Source: Coccinella septempunctata
Taxonomy: Eukaryota; Arthropoda; Insecta; Coleoptera; Coccinellidae
Assembly: GCF_907165205.1 (NCBI RefSeq)
Contig: NC_058194.1
Span: forward strand, 2,852,824-2,916,823
Length of the DNA: 64,000 nucleotides
Reading direction: 5' to 3'
Part shown: positions 35,701 through 47,561 of the stretch, piece after piece
How positions within the stretch are numbered: the stretch's first letter is position 1
Layout of the letters: each line of letters opens with the position of its first letter
Notes under the pieces: generated by a model
What the model was told of the DNA's origin: nothing
What the model saw: the letters and a program-made list of their open reading frames with translations, nothing else
Database searches by the model: none
Program-made: the position numbers and the translations under genes

Positions 35701-38160
35701 TTTTAAAACCTATATTTTCATATCCTAAGACAGTAGTTGAACTTCCTGATTTTCAGGCTGAAGAGCAAATAGGTCATTTTAGGGGGGTCTAAGCCCTTTC
35801 TCATTTTTGACCCAAAAAATCGAAATTTTCGATATTTAGTTGTTGAGCTGGAATGGAAGCCGGATCAATGCTGATAACGAAACCAGAAATCCCAATTGGA
35901 TCACACGAATATAACAAGAGATATTGTAGATTGAAATTTGCAACTTTTGAAAAATGCCATTTCCAGAATGAAAATCTGAACGGTGAGAGATAGGCTTTCA
36001 GGAATACTTGCTATAGATTCAGCATATTCGAAAACCTTTATTTTCATGATGAACTTTCAAATCTCCGACGTTGTTTAAAGAAAATCGAATTTATTGTTTT
36101 TCCATTTTTCATTTTCCAGTTCAATTTGAACTGCTCTCTGGAGTGCAATTCTCTATCGAATCATCAACTGTTTAGTTTGGTGGAATCAACAAAGTAAGTA
36201 TCATACACTCCATATCCTAAGACAGTAGTTGAACTTCCTGATTTTCAGGCAGAAGAGCAAATAGGTCATTTTAGGGGGGTCTAACCCCTTGCTCATTTTT
36301 GACCCAAAAAATCGAGATTTTCGATATTAAGTTTTTGAGCTGAAATGGGAGCCTGATCAATGCTGATAACGAAACCGGAAATCTTAATTGGATCAGACGA
36401 ATATAACAAGAGATATTGCAGATTGAAATTTTCAACTTTTGAAAAATGACATTTCCAAAATGAAAATCTGAACGGTGAGAGATAGGCTTTTGAGAATGCT
36501 CGCAATGGATTCAGCTTATTTGAAAACCTATATTTTCATATCAAACTTTCAAATATCTGAGTTCGTTTGAAAAAAAATCGAATTTATTGTTTTTCCATTT
36601 TTCATTTACCAGTTCACTTTGAACTGCTCTCTGGAGTGCAATTCTCTATTGAATCATCAACTGTTAGGTTTGGTTGAATCAAAAAAGTGAGTATTATACA
36701 CTCCATATCCTAAAACAGTAATAGGACACCCTGATTTGTATGCAGAGGAGCAAATAGGTCATTTAAGGGGGGTCTAAGCCCTTGCTCATTTTTGACCAAA
36801 AAAATCGAGATTTTCGATATTTAGTTTTTGAGCTGGAATGGAAGCCTTATCAATGCTGATTACGAAACCAGAAATCCCAATTGGATCAGACGAATATAAC
36901 AAGAGATATTGCAGATTTAAATTTTCAACTTTTGAAAAATGACATTTCCGAAATGAAAATCTGAACGGTGAGAGATAGGCTTTTGAGAATGCTCGCAATG
37001 GATTCAGCTTATTTGAAAACCTATATTTTCATATCAAACTTTCAAATATCTGAGTTCGTTTGAAAAAAAATCGAATTTATTGTTTTTCCATTTTTCATTT
37101 ACCAGTTCACTTTGAACTGCTCTCTGGAGTGCAATTCTCTATTGAATCATCAACTGTTAGGTTTGGTTGAATCAAAAAAGTAAGTATTATACACTCCATA
37201 TCCTAAAACAGTAATAGGACACCCTGATTTGTATGCAGAGGAGCAAATAGGTCATTTTAGGGGGGTCTAAGCCCTTGCTCATTTTTGACCAAAAAAATCG
37301 AGATTTTCGATATTTAGTTTTTGAGCTGGAATGGAAGCCTTATCAATGCTGATTACGAAACCGGAAATCTCAATTGGATCAGACGAATATAACAAGAGAT
37401 ATTGCAGATTAAAATTTTCAACTTTTGAAAAATGACATTTCCAAAATGAAAATCTGAACGGTGAGAGATAAGCTTTTGAGAATGCTCGAAATTGATTCAG
37501 CTCATTTTAAAACCTATATTTTCATATCCTAAGACAGTAGTTGAACTTCCTGATTTTCAGGCAGAAGAGCAAATAGGTCATTTTAGGGGGGTCTAAGCAC
37601 TTGCTCATTTTTGACCCAAAAAATCGAAATTTTCGATATTTAGTTGTTGAGCTGGAATGGAAGCCGGATCAATGCTGATAACGAAACCAGAAATCCCAAT
37701 TGGATCACACGAATATAACAAGAGATATTGTAGATTGAAATTTGCAACTTTTGAAAAATGCCATTTCCAAAATGAAAATCTGAACGGTGAGAGATAGGCT
37801 TTCAGGAATACTTGCTATAGATTCAGCATATTCGAAAACCTTTATTTTCATGATGAACTTTCAAATCTCCGACGTTGTTCAAAGAAAAATCAAATTTATT
37901 GTTTTTCCATTTTTCATTTTCCAGTTCACTTTGAACTGCTCTCTGGAGTGCAATTCTCTATCGAATCATCAACTGTTTAGTTTGGTGGAATCAACAAAGT
38001 AAGTATCATACACTCCATATCCTAAGACAGTAGTTGAACTTCCTGATTTTCAGGCAGAAGAGCAAATAGGTCATTTTAGGGGGGTCTAACCCCTTGCTCA
38101 TTTTTGACCCAAAAAATCGAGATTTTCGATATTAAGTTTTTGAGCTGAAATGGAAGCCTG
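32746..38160. repeat. Higher-order repeat B, copy 3 (5415 bp)
   Basis: Same unit order as 27331-32745, with short-unit junctions at 34407, 35719 and 37523. Matching breaks down at ~38.17 kb, where the unit continues as a type-1 sequence (ccggaaatcttaattgg) rather than the type-2 sequence seen at the start of each copy. Confidence 0.85.
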
Positions 38161-41100
38161 ATCAATGCTGATAACGAAACCGGAAATCTTAATTGGATCA
38201 GACGAATATAACAAGAGATATTGCAGATTGAAATTTTCAACTTTTGAAAAATGACATTTCCAAAATGAAAATCTGAACGGTGAGAGATAGGCTTTTGAGA
38301 ATGCTCGCAATGGATTCAGCTTATTTGAAAACCTATATTTTCATATCAAATTTTAAAATATCTGAGTTCGTTTGAAAAAAAATCGAATTTATTGTTTTTT
38401 CCATTTTTCATTTACCAGTTCACTTTGAACTGCTCTCTGGAGTGCAATTCTCTATTGAATCATCAACTGTTAGGTTTGGTTGAATCAAAAAAGTAAGTAT
38501 TATACACTCCATATCCTAAAACAGTAATAGGACACCCTGATTTGTATGCAGAGGAGCAAATAGGTCATTTTAGGGGGGTCTAAGCCCTTGCTCATTTTTG
38601 ACCAAAAAAATCGAGATTTTCGATATTTAGTTTCTGAGCTGGAATGGAAGCCTTATCAATGCTGATTACGAAACCGGGAATTCCAATTGAATCAGACGAA
38701 TATAACAAGAGATATTGCAGATTGAAATTTTCAACTTTTGAAAAATGACATTTCCGAAATGAAAATCTGAACGGTGAGAGATAGGCTTTTGAGAATGCTC
38801 GAAATTGATTCAGCTTCTTTGAAAACCTATATTTCATATCAAACTTTCAAATATCTGAGTTCGTTTGAAAAAAATCGAATTTATTGTTTTTCCATTTTTC
38901 ATTTTCCAGTTCAATTTGAACTGCTCTCTGGAGTGCAATTCTCTTCTGAATCATCAACTGTTTAGTTTGGTGGAATCAACAAAGTTAGTATCATACACTC
39001 CATATCCTAAGACAGTAGTTGAACTTCCTGATTTTCAGGCAGAAGAGCAAATAGGTCATTTTAGGGGGGTCTAACCCCTTGCTCATTTTTGACCCAAAAA
39101 ATCGAGATTTTAGATATTTAGTTTTTGAGCTGGAATGGAAGCCTGATCAATGCTGATTACGAAACCGGGAATTCCAATTGAATCAGACGAATATAACAAG
39201 AGATATTGCAGATTGAAATTTTCAACTTTTGAAAAATGACATTTCCAAAATGAAAATATGAACGGTGAGAGATAGGCTTTTGAGAATGCTCGCAATGGAT
39301 TCAGCTTATTTGAAAACCTATATTTTCATATCAAACTTTCAAATATCTGAGTTCGTTTGAAAAAAATATAATTTATTGTTTTTCCATTTTTCATTTATCA
39401 GTTCACTTTGAACTGCTCTCTGGAGTGCAATTCTCTATTGAGTCATCAACTGTTAGGTTTGGTTGAATCAAAAAAGTAAGTATTATACACTCCATATCCT
39501 AAAACAGTAGTAGGACACCCTGATTTGTATGCAGAGGAGCAAATAAGTCATTTTAGGGGGGTCTAAGCCCTTGCTCATTTTTGACCCAAAAAATCGAGAT
39601 TTTCTATATATAGTTGTTGAGCTGGAATGGGAGCCTGATCAATGCTGATTACGAAACCGGAAATCCCAATTGGATCAGAGGAATATAACAAGAGATATTG
39701 CAGATTGAAATTTGCAACTTTTGAAAAATGCCATTTTCAAGATGAAAATCTGAACGGAGAGAGATAGGCTTTCAGGAATATTTGCTATAGATTCAGCATA
39801 TTCGAAAACCTTTATTTTCATGATGAACTTTCAAATATCCGACGTTGTTTAAAGAAAAATCGAATTTATTGTTTTTCCATTTTTCATTTTCCAGTTCAAT
39901 TTGAACTGCTCTCTGGAGTGCAAATCTCTATTGAATCATCAACTGTTTAGTTTGGTGGAATCAACAAAGTTAGTATCATACACTCCATATCCTAAGACAG
40001 TAGTTGAACTTCCTGATTTTCAGGCAGAAGAGCAAATAGGTCATTTTAGGGGGGTCTAACCCCTTGCTCATTTTTGACCCAAAAAATCGAGATTTTCGAT
40101 ATTTAGTTTTTGAGCTGGAATGGAAGCCTTATCAATGCTGATTACGAAACCGGAAATCCCAATTGGATCAGACGAATATAACAAGAGATATTGCAGATTG
40201 AAATTTTCAACTTTTGAAAAATGACATTTCCAAAATGAAAATCTAAACGGTGAGAGAAAGGCTTTCGAGAATGCTCGCAATGGATTCAGCTTATTTGAAA
40301 ACCTTTATTTTCATATCAAACTTTCAAATATCTGAGATCGTTTGAAAAAAAAAATCGAATTTATTGTTTTTCCATTTTTCATTTTCCAGTTCACTTTGAA
40401 CTGCTCTCTGGAGTGCAATTCTCTATTGAATCATCAACTGTTAGGTTTGGTTGAATCAAAAAAGTAAGTATTATACACTCCATATCCTAAAACAGTAGTA
40501 GGACAACCTGATTTGTATGCAGAGGAGCAAATAGGTCATTTTAGGGGAGGTCTAAGCCCTTGCTCATTTTTGACCCAAAAAATCGAAATTTTCGATATTT
40601 AGTTGTTGAGCTGGAATGGAAGCCGGATCAATGCTGATAACGAAACCAGAAATCCCAATTGGATCACACGAATATAACAAGAGATATTGTAGATTGAAAT
40701 TTGCAACTTTTGAAAAATGCCATTTTCAAGATGAAAATCTGAACGGAGAGAGATAGGCTTTCAGGAATACTTGCTATAGATTCAGCATATTCGAAAACCT
40801 TTATTTTCATGATGAACTTTCAAATATCCGACGTTGTTTAAAGAAAAATCGAATTTATTGTTTTTCCATTTTTCATTTTCCAGTTCAATTTGAACTGCTC
40901 TCTGGAGTGCAAATCTCTATTGAATCATCAACTGTTTAGTTTGGTGGAATCAACAAAGTAAGTATCATACACCCTATATCCTAAGACAGTAGTTGAACTT
41001 CCTGATTTTCAGGCAGAAGAGCAAATAGGTCATTTTAGGGGGGTCTAACCCATTGCTCATTTTTGACCCAAAAAATCGAGATTTTCGATATTAAGTTTTT

Positions 41101-44100
41101 GAGCTCGAATGGAAGCCTGATCAATGCTGATAACGAAACCGGAAATCCCAATTGGATCAGACGAATATAACAAGAGATATTGCAGATTGAAATTTTCAAC
41201 TTTTGAAAAATGACATTTCCAAAATGATAATCTGAACGGTGAGAGATAGGCTTTCCAGAATGCTCTCAATGGATTCAGCTTATTTGAAAACCTATGTTTT
41301 CATGATAAACTTTCAAATATCTGACTTTGTTTAAAAAAAAAATCGAATTAATTGTTTTTCCATTTTTCATTTTCCAGTTCACTTTGAACTGCTCTCTGGA
41401 GTGCAATTCTCTATTGAATCATCAACTGTTAGGTTTGGTTGAATCAAAAAAGTAAGTATTATACACTCCATATCCTAAGACAGTAGTGGGACACCCTGAT
41501 TTTTATGCAGAGGAGCAAATAGGTCATTTTAGGGGGGTCTAAGTCCTTGCTCATTTTTGACCCAAAAAATCGGGATTTTCTATATTTAGTTGTTGAGCTG
41601 GAATGGAAGCCTGATCAATGCTGATAACGAAACCCGAAATCTCAATTGGATCAGACGAATATAACAAGAGATATTGCAGATTGAAATTTTCAACTTTTGA
41701 AAAATGACATTTCCAAAATGAAAATCTGAACGGTGAGAGATAGGCTTTTGAGAATGCTCGAAATTGATTCAGCTTATTTTAAAACCTATATTTTCATATC
41801 AAACTTTCAAATATCTGAGTTCGATTGAAAAAAAATCGAATTTATTGTTTTTCCATTTTTCATTTACCAGTTCACTTTGAACTGCTCTCTGGAGTGCAAT
41901 TCTCTATTGAATCATCAACTGTTAGGTTTGGTTGAATCAAAAAAGTAAGTATTATACAGTCCATATCCTAAAACAGTAGTAGGACACCCTGATTTATATG
42001 CAGAGGAGCAAATAAGTCATTTAAGGGGGGTCTAAGCCCTTGCTCATTTTTGACCAAAAAAATCGAGATTTTCGATATTTAGTTTTTGAGCTGGAATGGA
42101 AGCCTCATCAATGCTGATTACGAAACCGGAAATCCCAATTGGATCAGACGAATATAACAAGAGATATTGCAGATTGAAATTTTCAACTTTGGAAAACTGA
42201 CATTTCCAAAATGAAAATCTGAACGGTGAGAGATAGGCTTTTGAGAATGCTCGAAATTGATTCAGCTTATTTTAAAACCTATATTTTCATATCAAACTTT
42301 CAAATATCTGAGTTCGATTGAAAAAAAATCGAATTTATTGTTTTTCCATTTTTCATTTACCAGTTCACTTTGAACTGCTCTCTGGAGTGCAATTCTCTAT
42401 TGAATCATCAACTGTTAGGTTTGGTTGAATCAAAAAAGTAAGTATTATACACTCCATATCCTAAAACAGTAGTAGGACACCCTGATTTGTATGCAGAAGA
42501 GCAAATAGGTCATTTTAGGGGTGGTCTAAGCCCTTGCTCATTTTTGACCCAAAAAATCGAAATTTTCGATATTTAGTTGTTGAGCTGAAATGGAAGCCGG
42601 ATCAATGCTGATAACGAAACCAGAAATCCCAATTGGATCACACGAATATAACAAGAGATATTGTAGATTGAAATTTGCGACTTTTGATAAATGCCATTTT
42701 CAAGATGAAAATCTGAACGGAGAGAGATAGGCTTTCAGGAATACTTGCTATATATTCAGCATATTCGAAAACCTTCATTTTCATGATGAACTTTCAAATA
42801 TCCGACGTTGTTCAAAGAAAAATCGAATTTATTGTTTTTCCATTTTTCATTTTCCAGTTCAATTTGAACTGCTCTCTGGAGTGCAATTCTCTATTGAATC
42901 ATCAACTGTTTAGTTTGGTGGAATCAACAAAGTAAGTATCATACACTCCATATCCTAAGACAGTAGTAGAACTTCCTGATTTTCAGGCAGAAGAGCAAAT
43001 AGGTATTTTTAGAGGGGTCTAACCCCTTGCTCATTTAGACCCAAAAAATCGAGATTTTCGATATCAAGTTTTTGAGCTGGAATGGAAGCCTGATCAATGC
43101 TGATAACGAATCTGGAAATCCCAATTGGATCAGACGAATATAACAAGAGATATTGCAGATTGAAATTTTCAACTTTTGAAAAATGACATTTCCAAAATGA
43201 AAATCTGAACGGTGAGAGATAGGCTTCTGAGAATGCTCGCAATGGATTCAGCTTATTTGAAAACCTATATTTTCATATCAAACTTTCAAATATCTGAGTT
43301 CGTTTGAAAAAAAATCGAATTTATTGTTTTTCCATTTTTCATTTACCAGTTCACTTTGAACTGCTCTCTGGAGTGCAATTCTCTATTGAATCATCAACTG
43401 TTAGGTTTGGTTGAATCAAAAAAGTAAGTTTTATACGCTCCATAGCCTAAAACAGTAATAGGACACCCTGATTTGTATGCAGAGGAGCAAATAGGTCATT
43501 TTAGGGGGGTCTAAGCCCTTGCTCATTTTTGACCAAAAAAATCGAGATTTTCGATATTTAGTTTTTGAGCTGGAATGAAAGTCTGATCAATGCTGATAAC
43601 GAAACCGGAAATCCCAATTCGATCAGACGAATATAACAAGAGATATTGCAGATTGAAATTTTCAACTTTTGAAAAATGACATTTCCAAAATGAAAATCTG
43701 AACGGTGAGAGATAGGCTTCTGAGAATGCTCGCAATGGATTCAGCTTCTTTGAAAACCTATATTTTCATATCAAACTTTCAAATATCTGAGTTCGTTTGA
43801 AAAAAAATCGAATTTATTGTTTTTCCATTTTTCATTTACCAGTTCACTTTGAACTGCTCTCTGGAGTGCAATTCTCTATTGAATCATCAACTGTTAGGTC
43901 TGGTTGAATCAAAAAGTAAGTTTTATACACTCCATATCCTAAAACAGTAATAGGACACCCTGATTTGTATGCAGAGGAGCAAATAGGTCATTTCAGGGGG
44001 GTCTAAGCCCTTGCTCATTTTTGACCAAAAAAATCGAGATTTTCGATATTTAGTTTTTTAGCTGGAATGGAAGCCTTATCAATGCTGATTACGAAACTGG

Positions 44101-47100
44101 AAATCCCAATTGGATCAGACGAATATAACAAGAGATATTGCAGATTGAAATTTTCAACTTTTGAAAAATGCCATTTTCCAGATGAAAATCTGAACGGAGG
44201 GAGATAGGCTTTCAGGAATACTTGCTATAGATTCAGCATATTCGAAAACCTATATTTTCATATCAAGCTTTCAAATATCTGAGTTCGTTTGAACAAAAAT
44301 CGAATTTATTGTTTTTCCATTTTTCATTTTCCATTTCACTTTGAACTGCTCTCTGGAGTGCAATTCTCTATTGAATCATCAACTGTTAGGTTTGGTTGAA
44401 TCAAAAGAGTAAGTTCTATACACTCCATATCCTAAGACAGTAGGACACCCTGATTTTTATGCAGAGGAGCAAATAGGTCATTTTAGGGGGTCTAAGCCCT
44501 TGCTCATTTTTGACCCAAAAAATCGAGATTTTCGATATTTAGTTTTTGAGCTGGAATGGAAGCCTTATCAATGCTGATTACGAAACCGGGAATCCGAATT
44601 GGATCAAACGAATATAACAAGAGATATTGCAGATTGAAATTTTCAACTTTTGATAAATGACATTTCCAAAATGAAAATCTGAACGGTGAGAGATAGGCTT
44701 TTGAGAATGCTCGCAATGGATTCAGCTTATTTAAAAACCTATATTTTCATATCAAACTTCCAAATATCTGGCTTCGTAAAAAAAAAATCGAATTTATTGG
44801 TTTTCCATTTTTCATTTTCCAGTTCAATTTGAACTGCTCTCTGGAGTGCAATTCTCTATTGAATCATCAATTGTTTAGTTTGGTGGAATCAACAAAGTAA
44901 GTATCATACACTCCATATCCTAAGACAGTAGTAGGACACCCTGATTTTTATGCAGAGGAGCAAATAGGTCATTTTAGGGGGGTCTAAGCCCTTGCTCATT
45001 TTTGACCCAAACAATCGAGATTTTCGATATTTAGTTTTTGAGCTGGAATGGAAGCCTTATCAATGCTGATTACGAAACCGGGAATCCGAATAAGATCAAA
45101 CGAATATAACAAGAGATATTGCAGATTGAAATTTTCAACTTTTGATAAATGACATTTCCAAAATGAAAATCTGAACGGTGAGAGATAGGCTTTCGAAAAT
45201 GCTCGCAATGGATTCAGCTTATTTGAAAAACTATATTTTCATGATAAACTTTCAAATATCTGACTTTCTTAAAAAAAAAAGAATTCATTTTTTTTCGATT
45301 TTTCATTTTCCAGTTCACTTTGAACTGCTCTCTGGAGTGCAATTCTCTATTGAATCATCAACTGTTAGGTTTGGTTGAATCTAAAAAGTAAGTATTATAC
45401 ACTCCATATCCTAAGACAGTAGTAGGACACCCTGATTTGTAAGCGGAGGAGCAAATAGGTCATTTTAGGGGGGTCTAAGCCCTTGCTCATTTTTGACCCA
45501 AAAAAATCGAGATTTTCGATATCTAGTTGTTGAGCTGGAATGGAAGCCTGATCAATGCTGATTACGAAACCGGAAATCCCAATTGGATCAGAGGAATATA
45601 ACAAGAGATATTGCAGATTGAAATTTGCAACTTTTGAAAAATGCCATTTTCGAGATGAAAATCTGAACGGAGAGAGATAGGCTTTCAGGAATACTTGCTA
45701 TAGATTCAGCATATTCGAAAACCTATATTTTCATGATGAACTTTCAAATATCGGACGTTGTTTGAAGAAAAATCGAATTTATTGTTTTTCCATTTTTCAT
45801 TTTCCAGTTCAATTTGAACTGCTCTCTGGAGTGCAATTCTCTATTAAATCATCAACTGTTCAGTTTGGTGGAATCAACAAAGTAAGTATCATACACTCCA
45901 TATCCTAAGACAGTAGTAGGACACCCTGATATTTATGCAGAGGAGCAAATAGGTCATTTTAGGGGGGTCTAAGCCCTTGCTCATTTTTGATTTTTATGCA
46001 GAGGAGCAAATAGGTCATTTTAGGGGGGTCTAAGCCCTTGCTCATTTTTGACCCAAACAATCGAGATTTTCGATATTTAGTTTTTGAGCTGGAATGGAAG
46101 CCTTATCAATGCTGATTACGAAACCGGGAATCCGAATTGGATCAAACGAATATAACAAGAGATATTGCAGATTGAAATTTTCAACTTTTGATAAATGACA
46201 TTTCCAAAATGAAAATCTGAACGGTGAGAGATAGGCTTTCGAAAATGCTCGCAATGGATTCAGCTTATTTGAAAAACTATATTTTCATGATAAACTTTCA
46301 AATATCTGACTTTCTTAAAAAAAAAAGAATTCATTTTTTTTCCATTTTTCATTTTCCAGTTCACTTTGAACTGCTCTCTGGAGTGCAATTCTCTATTGAA
46401 TCATCAACTGTTAGGTTTGGTTGAATCAAAAAAGTAAGTTCTATACACTCCATATCCTAAGACAGTAGTAGGACACCCTGATTTTTATGCAGAGGAGCAA
46501 ATAGGTCATTTTAGGGGGGTCTAACCCCTTGCTCATTTTTGACCCAAAAAATCGAGATTTTCGATATTTAGTTGTTGAGCTGGAATGGAGGCCTGATCAA
46601 TGCTGATAACGAAACCAGAAATCCCAATTGGATCAGACGAATATAACAAGAGATATTGCAGATTGAAATTTGCAACTTTTTAAAAATGCCATTTTCAAGA
46701 TGAAAATCTGAACGGAGAGAGATAGACTTTCAGGAATACTTGCTATAGATTCAGCATATTCGAAAACCTATATTTTCATGATGAACTTTCAAATATCCGA
46801 CGTTGTTTAAAGAAAAATCGAATTTATTGTTTTTCCATTTTTCATTTTCCAGTTCAATTTGAACTGCTCTCTGGAGTGCAATTCTCTATTGAATCATCAA
46901 CTGTTTAGTTTGGTGGAATCAACAAAGTAAGTATCATACACTCCATATCCTAAGACAGTTGTTGAACTTCCTGATTTTCAGGCAGAAGAGCAAATAGGTC
47001 ATTTTAGGGGGGTCTAACCCCTTGCTCATTTTTGACCCAAAAAATCGAGATTTTCGATATTTAGTTTTTAAGCTGGAATGCAAGCCTTATCAATGCTGAT

Positions 47101-47221
47101 TACGAAACCGGATTTCCGAATTGGATCAGACGAATATAACAAGACATATTGCAGATTGAAATTTTCAACTTTTGAAAAATGACATTTCCAAAATGAAAAT
47201 CTGAACGGTGAGAGATAGGCT
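38160..47221. repeat. Divergent satellite units right of the HOR core
   Basis: About 18 units with no clear higher-order period. Types 1 and 2 alternate irregularly and several units have private changes, for example gtcatttaagg at ~42.02 kb and gaatctgg at ~43.11 kb. Two units beginning ~44.98 and ~46.03 kb are close copies, sharing cccaaacaatcg, at an offset of 1046 bp (two units plus a 60-bp local duplication). Confidence 0.85.
45932..46052. repeat. 60-bp local tandem duplication
   Basis: The stretch tttatgcagaggagc through tgctcatttttga occurs twice head to tail (~45933-45992 and ~45993-46052). This gives one abnormally long unit. It is a small-scale slip inside the satellite, separate from whole-unit exchange. 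Confidence 0.85.
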
Positions 47222-47447
47222 TGTAACGGTTTTATTTCCGTATTTAAATATATTTTTTAAATAACGAGACTGCTGGATGTATTAATTTAATTTATTATGA
47301 AACACAACTAGGTAACTTTATTACAGGCAGGTTCAACGATGACTGAACGTTGACTTCGATACAGAACAATCACATACATACAACATGTGTATAACAAGAA
47401 GTTTTATACTATAATCAAATGGCCTCAGCCTTAACAATATCCTTACA
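47222..47447 (-). repeat. Gypsy 3' LTR
   Basis: 226 bp, TGTAAGGATA to CCGTTACA on the minus strand, and the same as 51484-51709 as far as I can compare by eye. It holds a minus-strand AATAAA at 47317-47322 that could serve as polyadenylation signal. Confidence 0.95.
47317..47322 (-). terminator. Possible polyadenylation signal in 3' LTR
   Basis: AATAAA on the minus strand (TTTATT on plus), downstream of the TATA-like site position in the same LTR, as expected for an LTR that both starts and ends transcripts. Confidence 0.4.
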
Positions 47448-47460
47448 TCCCCCCTTTTCA
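47448..47460 (-). other. Gypsy polypurine tract
   Basis: Minus strand TGAAAAGGGGGGA directly upstream of the 3' LTR. A strong plus-strand primer candidate. Confidence 0.8.
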
Positions 47461-47561
47461 GTTCAAAAATGTTAAATTCCTAAAATTAACAACACAAATT
47501 AATATCAACTACTAACAATTGAAAAAATTAACCCAAAATTTTACAAATCAAATATCTAAAC

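Larger units (their letters stand above)
13465..47221. repeat. 493-bp satellite, main block (~33.8 kb)
   Basis: The longest continuous satellite stretch: about 70 units of 493 bp, plus 11 units of 326 bp. No gene is present; the many 60-80-codon open frames are repeats of one another. It carries the higher-order structure listed separately. From ~38.2 kb to 47.2 kb the units are more divergent and irregularly ordered. It ends in AGGCT (47217-47221), the left target duplication of the Gypsy element. Confidence 0.95.

Noticed and set aside
13465..47221. CRISPR-like regular repeat array
   Set aside because: The period is ~493 bp with the entire unit repeated; there are no short repeats with unique spacers, and the retroelements show a eukaryotic genome.
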